Assembly (NCBI RefSeq): GCF_900141935.1
Contig: NZ_FQYX01000012.1
Coordinates: forward strand, 42,645 to 106,644
Length of the DNA stretch: 64,000 bases
Reading direction: 5' to 3'
Origin: Arenibacter nanhaiticus
Lineage (GTDB): Bacteria > Bacteroidota > Bacteroidia > Flavobacteriales > Flavobacteriaceae
Under the pieces are notes generated by a model that worked only from the letters and a program-made list of their open reading frames with translations, was not told where the DNA came from and searched no databases. The position numbers and the translations under genes were made by a program. Shown piece by piece: positions 27,473-35,442 of the stretch (position 1 is its first letter; every line of letters begins with the position of its first letter).

Positions 27473-28057
27473 TTATTCGTTTGGCGGTAATATTACTTTG
27501 TCTACCACATGTACAATTCCGTTTCCTCCTGGAATGCTGGCGATAATTTTTGCGCCACCTACATATACATTTTCACCCTTCACCTCTACCGATGTATTTT
27601 GGTTATTGGCCTGTCCCAGTTTTTTGAATTTCTTTAAAAATTCTTTGCTATAGTTCCCAGGCGTTACATGGTGTTTTAAGATATTGGCCAAGGTTTCTTT
27701 ATTTTCTGGCTTGAGCAAATCTTCCACGGTACCTGAAGGTAATGCCGCAAAGGCTTCATTGGTCGGAGCAAACACCATTAAGGGTCCGGCATTAACAAGC
27801 ACGTTTTCCAATTCAGCTGCTTGTACAGCCGCCACTAGAGTGGTATGGTCAGGAGAGCCAATGGCTATTTGCAAAACATTGGGCGTAGACCCATCGTCTT
27901 TAATAAAGGCCTGACCTTTTTGTGGGGACGGCGCTGTTTTGGTCGTTTCCGGAACAGCTGCCTTGGCTCCCGATCTGGCATCGGATTTACAACTTAGGAC
28001 AAGTCCTAAGATGCAAAGCGAGCCAATTAATAATTTAAATTTGGAGGTTATTTTCAT
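27473..28057 (-). CDS. Fasciclin-domain lipoprotein of the nos operon
   Basis: 194 aa with signal and lipobox (LGLVLSC). One fasciclin (FAS1) domain covers about 70-190: HTTLVAAVQAAELENVL, GPLMVFAPTNEAFAALP, LKHHVTPGNYS, GGNGIVHVVDKVILPP. FAS1 domains are usually adhesive or interaction modules; why one is encoded between a cytochrome c and nosZ is unknown. The gaps are 9 bp to the cytochrome and 28 bp to nosZ, so it is part of the operon. Confidence 0.9.
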   Translation of the reverse strand: MKITSKFKLLIGSLCILGLVLSCKSDARSGAKAAVPETTKTAPSPQKGQAFIKDDGSTPNVLQIAIGSPDHTTLVAAVQAAELENVLVNAGPLMVFAPTNEAFAALPSGTVEDLLKPENKETLANILKHHVTPGNYSKEFLKKFKKLGQANNQNTSVEVKGENVYVGGAKIIASIPGGNGIVHVVDKVILPPNE

Positions 28058-28066
28058 GATAGATTT

Positions 28067-28576
28067 TTAAAGGGTTCTAAAATATTCTACTACGGCCCTG
28101 GCCTGATCTTCTGTAAGCCCTTGATTAGCCATTGGCGAACCGTTAAACTCTTGTAACAATTCTTTGGCCAACGGATCTTCCTTAACCATACCATCAGGAT
28201 TCAAGATCATGTTCATTACCCATTCTGGGGTACGACGCTCTAAAATTCCGTTCGGTGCAGGTCCGATGAATTTTTTACCAACTCTATGACAAGCCATACA
28301 CATTTGTTTATAAACCTCTTCTCCTTGCTTGGCCAAATCAGTATCTATTTCTGCCCCAAGGGTTACCGATTTAATAGGACCAACACCTTTATTGGTTAGA
28401 TCGATCGTTTCAGATGCCTTTACGGTACTCTTATTTTCCGTTTTTGCAACAGGTTGCTCGGTCTTGGATTTTGCCCTATCTAGGCTAAACCCATCCTTTT
28501 TCTTTTCTTCTTTGCCACCGCAACTCATTAATAAAACGGAGAAAAGAACTGCGCTACTTCTTAAAATTATTTTCAT
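28067..28576 (-). CDS. Monoheme cytochrome c lipoprotein, first gene of the nos operon
   Basis: About 169 aa from the ATG at 28576; the frame is open to 28606. Signal and lipobox (LLMSC) are at the N-terminus. A linker rich in Lys, Thr and Ser follows. The C-terminal cytochrome c domain has a C-x2-C-H heme motif (CMACH) and a possible Met axial ligand (SPMANQGLTE). It probably feeds electrons to NosZ, replacing the missing NosR/NosGH route. An FNR/DNR-type site and a -7 box precede it. Confidence 0.88.
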   Translation of the reverse strand: MKIILRSSAVLFSVLLMSCGGKEEKKKDGFSLDRAKSKTEQPVAKTENKSTVKASETIDLTNKGVGPIKSVTLGAEIDTDLAKQGEEVYKQMCMACHRVGKKFIGPAPNGILERRTPEWVMNMILNPDGMVKEDPLAKELLQEFNGSPMANQGLTEDQARAVVEYFRTL

Positions 28577-28603
28577 AGTATTGATTGTTTGTTGAATTAT
28601 GGT

Positions 28604-28650
28604 CAAAATTATGGCCGCATTCGTAGAAAAAATATGACAAAAGTCATATT
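28604..28650 (-). promoter_or_regulatory. nos operon promoter with TGAC-N4-GTCA activator site
   Basis: An 8-4-8 perfect palindrome (AATATGAC-N4-GTCATATT, 28631-28650) resembles FNR/DNR-type sites. On the minus strand a perfect TAnnTTTG box (TAATTTTG, 28611 to 28604) lies 35 nt downstream of the TGAC start. The site centre would be close to -42 from a start near 28598, a class II activator position. The cytochrome ATG is at 28576. Confidence 0.65.
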
Positions 28651-29145
28651 CAGGATAAATATGTCTTTTTTTTAACCAGTCTCTGATCCCCTATATAAAG
28701 GCGATGGAAAAAAACAGCAACGCGCTTTTTAAGAACATCTATGAGTCTTTTGGAAGTAACATTAGAATTAAACAAACTCCCTGAAATCGCTGTCATATCC
28801 CTAAGGACAGTACCCAATAACTTTCATTGAACCAATTAATGACTGCGGAAATAAATCCATAAGCGCAGGTATATTACCTTAGGCTTATTTTAGATTGTTA
28901 AGGATTCTGCATTATATAAGTTATTGGCCTTTTCTTTCGTAGAATTTAATTAACAACCAAAACCTCTCTACTTCCTTCATAAGCTTCCATCCAGTAATAT
29001 TGATTTATGATAGCCTTTCCCTATTTCCAATACATGGAAAATACAATCTTCTCCAAGTTCTTGTTAAATCTTTTCTATATCTTAGAGGGTAAGGTTTCCT
29101 TTGATCAAAACACTTGTTTTAATCGATTAAAAAAAGCAGTATAAC
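28651..29145. other. Intergenic region between nos and carboxylase operons
   Basis: About 495 bp beyond the nos promoter. It must hold the promoter of the plus-strand carboxylase operon; I see no clear box or hairpin. No gene is supported. Confidence 0.4.
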
Positions 29146-29625
29146 ATGACCAACTATACCATTACTATTGACAACCAACAATTTTGCCTTTCCAAAAAAG
29201 ATATTTCGGCATTAGATGTTATTCCAACCAAAACTTCGAAATACCATGTATTGCAGGAAGAGAGATCTTATGCAATCCAGGTTAAAGCGTTCGATTTTAT
29301 GAATAGAACAATGTCTATTGAAGTTAATGGCAATACCTATGAATTGGTAGTAGAGGATGAATACGATTTAAAGGTGAAGCAAATGGGATTATTAACCCAA
29401 AAAGCTCATAAAATGGATAATATACAAGCTCCTATGCCCGGCTTAATTATAGATATCATGGTCAATGAAGGACAAGAAATAAGTAAAGGAACTCCACTCC
29501 TGGTTTTATCGGCCATGAAAATGGAAAACATCATCACTTCTACCGGGGAAGGTATCGTTAAAACCATATCGGTCCATAAAAATGAAACGGTAGAAAAGGG
29601 TCAGATTATTATTGAAATCGATTAG
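29146..29625 (+). CDS. Biotin carboxyl carrier subunit of an acyl-CoA carboxylase
   Basis: 159 aa. The C-terminal biotinyl domain (about 90-159) has PMPGLIIDIMVNEGQE and the biotin-acceptor lysine K125 in LSAMKMEN. The N-terminal half is a separate domain common in Bacteroidota carriers. It carries CO2 between the carboxylase and transferase subunits encoded next. The biotin carboxylase ATG (29648) lies 22 bp after this stop. The substrate is judged from the transferase gene. Confidence 0.92.
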   Translation: MTNYTITIDNQQFCLSKKDISALDVIPTKTSKYHVLQEERSYAIQVKAFDFMNRTMSIEVNGNTYELVVEDEYDLKVKQMGLLTQKAHKMDNIQAPMPGLIIDIMVNEGQEISKGTPLLVLSAMKMENIITSTGEGIVKTISVHKNETVEKGQIIIEID

Positions 29626-29647
29626 GGAAACGTTTGAAATCAAAACC

Positions 29648-31126
29648 ATGAAAAAAATCTTAATTGCCAACCGAGGAGAAATAGCGTTACGCATTATGAA
29701 GACCGCCAAAAAAATGGGTGTTGGCACAGTAGCGGTTTATTCTGAAGCCGACAGAAACGCACCTCATGTTCGCTATGCCGATGAAGCGGTATTTTTAGGA
29801 AATTCAGTTTCTTCCGAATCGTACTTGGCCATGGATAAAATAATCAATGCGGCTTTAAAAACCAGTGCCGATGCCATACACCCTGGGTATGGATTTTTAA
29901 GTGAAAATGCCATTTTTGCTCAAATGGTATCCGATAACGGCATTACTTTTATAGGTCCACCTCCCCAAGCCATAAAGATTATGGGCGATAAATTGGCCGC
30001 AAAAGAAGCTGTAAAAAAGTATGATATCCCCATGGTTCCGGGTATAGAAACCGCGATTACCGATATTTCACTCGCTCAAGAAATATCCAAAGAAATTGGG
30101 TACCCTATTTTGATAAAGGCTTCTGCCGGAGGAGGAGGAAAGGGAATGCGGGTAGTACATGAATCAGAGGAACTGCCCAGTCAAATGAAACGTGCCATTA
30201 GCGAAGCCACGGCAGCTTTTGGAAACGGTGCGGTTTTTATTGAAAAATATATCGAAGCTCCACGGCATATCGAAATTCAAATTTTAGCCGATACCAAGGG
30301 AAATATAATACATCTATTTGAACGGGAATGCAGTATTCAACGTAGACATCAGAAGGTTATTGAAGAAGCTCCTTCTGTATTTATTACTCCAGAAATTAGA
30401 ACAGCCATGGGCGCAGCGGCTGTAAAAGTTGCCAAGGCCTGTAACTACGTAGGTGCCGGAACGGTAGAGTTTTTAATGGATAAGGATAAGAATTTTTATT
30501 TCTTAGAAATGAACACCCGCTTACAAGTAGAGCACCCGGTTACAGAACTGATTACCCAAGTAGATCTTGTAGAACAACAGCTAAAAATAGCAAATAACGA
30601 AGGACTACAGCTGGCACAAGACGATTTAAGCATAAAAGGGCATGCCTTAGAACTCCGCGTATATGCCGAAGACCCTGTCAATAATTTTTCCCCTAGCATA
30701 GGCACCCTTGACACCTACGTTTGCCCCGTAGGGCCAGGCATCCGGGTTGATGATGGGTTTGAAGAAGGCATGACCATCCCTATTTATTACGATCCTATGT
30801 TGGCCAAACTGATCACTTATGGCAACACCCGGTCCGAAGCCATACAACTGATGTTGGAAGCCATAGAAGCCTATAAAATTAAGGGGGTTGCTACCACCCT
30901 TCCCTTCGGTAAATTTGTCTTCCTCCACCAAGCCTTTACATCGGGAAACTTCAACACTCATTTTGTAGCGAATCACTACACCCCTGAACTTTTGTTGGCC
31001 CAATACGACAAGGAACGCCACATAGCGGCGGCAATGGGATTAAAGTTATTCCTTGAATTTAAGGACAAATTAAAAGTCCCTGCCAACGAGCAATCTAACT
31101 GGCTGTTAAAAAGAACCATAAAGTAG
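29648..31126 (+). CDS. Biotin carboxylase subunit of an acyl-CoA carboxylase
   Basis: 492 aa from the ATG at 29648. The ATP-grasp fold is clear: KKILIANRGEIALRIM, GYGFLSENA, the glycine-rich loop KASAGGGGKGMR, the EKYIEAPRHIEIQI and RECSIQRRHQKVIEE motifs, and EMNTRLQVEHPVTE. It carboxylates the biotin of the carrier with ATP and bicarbonate. It sits between the carrier and carboxyltransferase genes in a tight operon. Confidence 0.95.
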   Translation: MKKILIANRGEIALRIMKTAKKMGVGTVAVYSEADRNAPHVRYADEAVFLGNSVSSESYLAMDKIINAALKTSADAIHPGYGFLSENAIFAQMVSDNGITFIGPPPQAIKIMGDKLAAKEAVKKYDIPMVPGIETAITDISLAQEISKEIGYPILIKASAGGGGKGMRVVHESEELPSQMKRAISEATAAFGNGAVFIEKYIEAPRHIEIQILADTKGNIIHLFERECSIQRRHQKVIEEAPSVFITPEIRTAMGAAAVKVAKACNYVGAGTVEFLMDKDKNFYFLEMNTRLQVEHPVTELITQVDLVEQQLKIANNEGLQLAQDDLSIKGHALELRVYAEDPVNNFSPSIGTLDTYVCPVGPGIRVDDGFEEGMTIPIYYDPMLAKLITYGNTRSEAIQLMLEAIEAYKIKGVATTLPFGKFVFLHQAFTSGNFNTHFVANHYTPELLLAQYDKERHIAAAMGLKLFLEFKDKLKVPANEQSNWLLKRTIK

Positions 31127-31132
31127 GATTTA

Positions 31133-32674
31133 ATGAAGGACAAAATAAAAATACTAGAAGACAAAATAGCCAAAGCCCATCTAGGAGGTGGTCTAAAACG
31201 TATAGATACTCAACATGGAAAAGGCAAACTAACGGCCCGTGAACGTCTCCATTTTTTATTAGATGATGGTTCTTTTGAAGAAATGGGAACCTTGATTACG
31301 CATAGGACGACCGATTTTGATATGGAGAAGCATGTTATTTATGGCGATGGGGTTGTTACTGGCTATGGCACCATTGCTGGGCGACAGGTATGTGTGTTTG
31401 CCCAAGATTTCACTGTTTTTGGGGGGTCACTATCCGAGACCCATGCCGAAAAGATCTGTAAAATAATGGATATGGCCATGAAAATCGGTGTTCCGATTAT
31501 TGGCTTAAACGATAGTGGCGGCGCCAGAATACAAGAAGGAGTACGTTCCTTGGGGGGCTATGCCGATATCTTCCATAGGAATGTAGGGGCCTCTGGAGTT
31601 ATTCCACAAATATCGGCAATTATGGGCCCCTGTGCCGGGGGGGCTGTTTATTCCCCTGCCATGACAGACTTTACCCTTATGGTAGAAAACTCTAGCTATA
31701 TGTTCGTTACCGGCCCTAATGTCGTAAAAACCGTCACTAATGAAACCGTTACTTCCGAAGAACTAGGCGGAGCCCAAACCCATGCTACTAAATCTGGGGT
31801 TACCCATTTAACGGCAGAGAACGATATCGAATGTATACAGCAGCTCCGACAACTTATTAGCTATTTCCCCCAAAATTGTGAGGAAACTCCAAAACCATTA
31901 GACTATTCCCTAGAGGACGAAACTAGGGAGGCCTTGGAAAACATCATCCCTGAAAATGCCAATCAGCCCTATAATATGAGGCATGTAATCCATGAAATTA
32001 TAGATAAGGAATCTTTTTTTGAAATCCATAAAGACTATGCAGAAAATATCGTCGTCGGTTTTGGCAGGTTAGCAGGTAGGAGTGTCGGTATTGTTGCTAA
32101 TCAACCAATGCACTTAGCGGGAGTTTTGGATGTAAACAGCTCTAAAAAAGCGGCGCGTTTTACTCGTTTTTGCGATTGTTTCAATATTCCTTTGTTGGTA
32201 TTGGTCGATGTCCCGGGTTTCCTTCCAGGTACCGATCAGGAATGGAACGGTATTATTACCAATGGAGCCAAGCTATTGTACGCCCTTAGCGAAGCCACGG
32301 TACCAAAGGTCACAGTAATTACCAGAAAGGCATATGGCGGAGCCTATGATGTCATGAATTCTAAGCATATAGGAGCCGATTTAAATTATGCTTGGCCAGG
32401 GGCCGAAATCGCGGTCATGGGTGCCAAGGGGGCCAGTGAGATTATCTTTAAAAAAGAAATTAATACGGCACAGGACCCCGAAGAAAAATTACGTGAAAAA
32501 GAACAAGAATACGCCGATAAATTTGCCAACCCCTATAGTGCTGCCGAAAGAGGGTTTATTGATGAAGTTATCTACCCAAAGGATACAAGGCGAAAACTTA
32601 TAAAAGCCTATGCCTTGTTAACCAATAAAGTGGTAAACCTTCCTAAGAAAAAACATGGAAATATTCCCTTGTAA
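31133..32674 (+). CDS. Carboxyltransferase (beta) subunit, propionyl-CoA carboxylase-like
   Basis: 513 aa. It has two crotonase-like halves: N-terminal [24 protein letters not shown] with [12 protein letters not shown], and C-terminal [16 protein letters not shown] with [14 protein letters not shown]. The Asp in GGAYDVM is the residue associated with propionyl- rather than acetyl-CoA preference in actinobacterial PccB, so a propionyl-CoA role is likely. It follows the biotin carboxylase by 6 bp. It would feed methylmalonyl-CoA to central metabolism. Confidence 0.93.
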   Translation: MKDKIKILEDKIAKAHLGGGLKRIDTQHGKGKLTARERLHFLLDDGSFEEMGTLITHRTTDFDMEKHVIYGDGVVTGYGTIAGRQVCVFAQDFTVFGGSLSETHAEKICKIMDMAMKIGVPIIGLNDSGGARIQEGVRSLGGYADIFHRNVGASGVIPQISAIMGPCAGGAVYSPAMTDFTLMVENSSYMFVTGPNVVKTVTNETVTSEELGGAQTHATKSGVTHLTAENDIECIQQLRQLISYFPQNCEETPKPLDYSLEDETREALENIIPENANQPYNMRHVIHEIIDKESFFEIHKDYAENIVVGFGRLAGRSVGIVANQPMHLAGVLDVNSSKKAARFTRFCDCFNIPLLVLVDVPGFLPGTDQEWNGIITNGAKLLYALSEATVPKVTVITRKAYGGAYDVMNSKHIGADLNYAWPGAEIAVMGAKGASEIIFKKEINTAQDPEEKLREKEQEYADKFANPYSAAERGFIDEVIYPKDTRRKLIKAYALLTNKVVNLPKKKHGNIPL

Positions 32675-32703
32675 TCCTAAAAATATAATCCTATAACCAC
32701 CCT

Positions 32704-33567
32704 ATGAATCAACTAGAAGACCTTATAGACTTACTTAGTTTAGAACGTATTAATGACCAAACCTTTATAGGACAAAACTACCAGGCTCCATGGGGACGCG
32801 TATTTGGAGGTCAGGTTTTAGGACAATCCTTGCATGCTGCATACCAAACCGTAGCCAAAGATAGAATCGCCCATTCCATGCACGGCTATTTTATTTTAGG
32901 TGGAGATTTGGATGTCCCTATCACTTATGAGGTCGATAACATTAGAGATGGAAATAGTTTTACCACTAGACGAGTGGTGGCCAAGCAAAATGGAAAGGCC
33001 ATTTTTAATATGTCGGCTTCATTTCAAGTGGCTGAAGAAGGCCCCGATCATCAAATTAACATGCCGAATGTCATCAACCCTGAGCTATTAATGACAAGCA
33101 TGGAGCAAATATTGGAAATGAAAAATACAGATCCGGAGACTTATGAGATTATTAAAAGTACCCATCCCAAGATATTTGAATTTAGGCCTACGGATCGTTT
33201 AACCTATAAACTCGCTAAAAACGGACCGCCTAGAAACCATATGTGGATGCGTACCACCCAGTCCATACAAGCTAGTTTACCGCTACAGCAACAAATATTG
33301 GCCTACGCCTCTGACTATAATATTTTGATGACCGCTTCCCTACCCCATCGCGAACAGCTAAGTCCGAAAAAGACCTTTTATGCCAGTTTGGACCACGCCA
33401 TATGGTTTCATCGCGATTTTAACATTGACCATTGGCTATTGTACGCCATGGATAGTCCCAGTGCCTCCAACGCAAGAGGCTTTTCTAGGGGAAGTATCTT
33501 TGACAAAAACGGGGTTTTGGTTGCTTCCGTTGCCCAAGAAGGGTTGATGCGACAAATAAAAGGATAA
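32704..33567 (+). CDS. tesB: Acyl-CoA thioesterase II
   Basis: 287 aa with a double hot-dog fold typical of TesB. Signature phrases are FIGQNYQAPWGRVFGGQVLGQSL, HSMHGYFILGGDLDVPI, GNSFTTRRVVA and SLDHAIWFHRDFNIDHWLLYAMDSPSA. It hydrolyses medium- or long-chain acyl-CoA to free acid and CoA. It follows the carboxylase genes by 29 bp, so it is probably in the same transcript; the link between the two activities is unclear. Confidence 0.93.
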   Translation: MNQLEDLIDLLSLERINDQTFIGQNYQAPWGRVFGGQVLGQSLHAAYQTVAKDRIAHSMHGYFILGGDLDVPITYEVDNIRDGNSFTTRRVVAKQNGKAIFNMSASFQVAEEGPDHQINMPNVINPELLMTSMEQILEMKNTDPETYEIIKSTHPKIFEFRPTDRLTYKLAKNGPPRNHMWMRTTQSIQASLPLQQQILAYASDYNILMTASLPHREQLSPKKTFYASLDHAIWFHRDFNIDHWLLYAMDSPSASNARGFSRGSIFDKNGVLVASVAQEGLMRQIKG

Positions 33568-33653
33568 AAATAATTCATACGAGTCCTCCTTACATTTATC
33601 GCTTACAGCCTATTTGTTGTAAGCAAACATTTTTGGTCCTAACCTTATAAAAT

Positions 33654-33683
33654 GCAAATCTATCCGGAAAAGGGTAGATTTGC
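33654..33683. terminator. Hairpin between convergent tesB and Fur genes
   Basis: GCAAATCTATCC and GGGTAGATTTGC pair over 12 bp (one G-T) with a 6-nt loop. It lies between convergent genes and may stop transcription in both directions, although it lacks a long T-run. Confidence 0.5.
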
Positions 33684-33732
33684 ACAAGATCAATTTACAG
33701 GGTTTCAAATAAAAAATAGTGGTGAGCTGTCA

Positions 33733-34173
33733 TTAATATTCATTTTCCTTAGCATTATTTTTCCCATTGCATTTATCACAAATTCCTTTGACCAATAAAT
33801 TCATATCTTCTGCCAAATAACCTTTTGGCAAACTTACATTAGGAATTTTATAGTCGGTCAAACAAACGGTTTCATCACAATTGGTACAATGAAAATGTAG
33901 GTGAAGATCATTGTCTATCTCGCAATTACAACCTTGTTGGCACAGGGCATACTTAGGGGTTCCAGACCCATCATTGATCTGATGAACGATACCTTTTTTT
34001 TCAAAGGTCTTCATGGTCCTGTACAAGGTTGTCCTATCGGCTTTATCGAAAGCATTTTCTATATCCACTAGGGCACTGGCTATGTTTTGAGCAGCGAGAT
34101 ACTTATAAATAAGCATTCTCATAGCTGTGGGTCGTATTTCTTTTTGTTGTAAAAGTTCTTCTATTTCAGCCAT
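33733..34173 (-). CDS. Fur-family transcriptional regulator
   Basis: 146 aa. The N-terminal winged helix (IRPTAMRMLIYKYL, DRTTLYRTMKTFEKKGIV) and the C-terminal dimer domain with His/Cys metal sites (DLHLHFHCTNCDETVCL and GICDKCNGKNN) are visible. The two CxxC pairs would bind structural zinc. The gene lies 4 bp after the adaptor gene of the efflux pump, so it is the last gene of that operon. It may regulate it in response to zinc or a similar metal; the metal is not certain. Confidence 0.9.
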   Translation of the reverse strand: MAEIEELLQQKEIRPTAMRMLIYKYLAAQNIASALVDIENAFDKADRTTLYRTMKTFEKKGIVHQINDGSGTPKYALCQQGCNCEIDNDLHLHFHCTNCDETVCLTDYKIPNVSLPKGYLAEDMNLLVKGICDKCNGKNNAKENEY

Positions 34174-34177
34174 GGTC

Positions 34178-35392
34178 TTAGTGGGTATGTTCTGCTTCTC
34201 CTTTTTTCATTTCAGCCATTAAATAGTAGGCATTGTTTTGGACAAATAACGTACTTGGTTGTACTGGTTGCATAAATTTTATGGCAATCCATTCCCCGTC
34301 ATTTTCCCCTAAAGCTACTTCTATTGGCACAAAACTCCAATCCTCTCCTTCTTTTTCCGCGGAAAAAACAAAAAATTTACTTCCTTCCCTACTAATGGCC
34401 TTTTCTGGAAATGCGAGGGTTTTCACATTTCCGGTTTCAATACGACCTTTAATATACATTCCTGGAATTAAGAGCGTTTCTTTATTTTCAATATCGGCAT
34501 GTACATGCAAGGCCTTTGGTTCTTTTTCGAATGTTTTGCTAATAGAAAATATGGTAGCGGTTAGTTCTTCTCTATCTGGTGATTGCACTTTAAATCGCAC
34601 CCTTTGGCCTTCCATAACTTTATGTACATCCTTTTCAAAAACCATCAAATCGGCATGGACATGGTCGGTATTGACGACTTGAAACAAGGCCGTCTGTGGA
34701 TCTACATACTGGCCTGTTTTCACGGCTACCTCCTGCACATATCCTTCAATAGGACTTCGTAGGCTAATGCGCTGATAAATCTTGCCTTTTTGAAGTCCGC
34801 CGACACTTATATTTAATTGAAACAATTGGGCTTCCAATCCATTAACCATAGCCTCGGCGACCTTGTATTCGGCCTCTGCTCTTTGAAAGTTCATTCCGGA
34901 AGCAACCCCACCATCGAACAGTTTTTTTTGTCTTTCAAACTCCGTTTTAAGAAATTTATGATTGTTATAAGCATTTAAGTAGTCGGTTTGTTTTTGGATT
35001 ATTCCGGGGTGTGACAAATAGGCTACCACTTGTCCCTTTTTAACCTTATCCCCTTCTATCACTTCTATCGCAACCACATTGGCCCCCACCACAGAAGTTA
35101 TTATGGCCTCGTTTTGTGGAGGCACTTCTAACTGACCATTGGCCGCTACAAAAGCGGACATATTTCGGCTATTTACAGTATCAATTTTTAATTGCAAAGC
35201 TTCAACCTGCGGATTGGTCAACACGACCTCCTCTTTTCCTTCCATATGGAGGTCATTTTTCGCTATTGGAGTCTCGCTCTTATCTCCCTCGTGTTTTATA
35301 TCGGTTGCCCTACTATTTCCACAAGCGGTAAACGCCAAGGCCAGTACCGCTAGGATGACCATTTTATAGATAGTAATATTCTTTTTTTGCAT
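34178..35392 (-). CDS. RND efflux periplasmic adaptor (CusB/CzcB-like)
   Basis: 404 aa lipoprotein: signal with lipobox (LALAFTAC). The barrel-sandwich and hairpin domains (EVIEGDKVKKGQVVAYLSHPGI, LRSPIEGYVQEVAVKTGQYV) and the beta-barrel (GMYIKGRIETGNVKTLAFPE) are in usual order. It links the inner-membrane pump to the outer-membrane channel. A His-containing tail (MKKGEAEHTH) may bind metal. It is encoded between the pump gene (50 bp) and the Fur gene. Confidence 0.92.
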   Translation of the reverse strand: MQKKNITIYKMVILAVLALAFTACGNSRATDIKHEGDKSETPIAKNDLHMEGKEEVVLTNPQVEALQLKIDTVNSRNMSAFVAANGQLEVPPQNEAIITSVVGANVVAIEVIEGDKVKKGQVVAYLSHPGIIQKQTDYLNAYNNHKFLKTEFERQKKLFDGGVASGMNFQRAEAEYKVAEAMVNGLEAQLFQLNISVGGLQKGKIYQRISLRSPIEGYVQEVAVKTGQYVDPQTALFQVVNTDHVHADLMVFEKDVHKVMEGQRVRFKVQSPDREELTATIFSISKTFEKEPKALHVHADIENKETLLIPGMYIKGRIETGNVKTLAFPEKAISREGSKFFVFSAEKEGEDWSFVPIEVALGENDGEWIAIKFMQPVQPSTLFVQNNAYYLMAEMKKGEAEHTH

Positions 35393-35442
35393 CTCTGTAT
35401 TTTTAATTTTTTTGTATTGAAACTTCCCTTGAAAAGAAGGTG

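Noticed and set aside
30496..31021. Minus-strand frames inside the biotin carboxylase gene
   Set aside because: They lie wholly within a gene with all family motifs and are antisense shadows.
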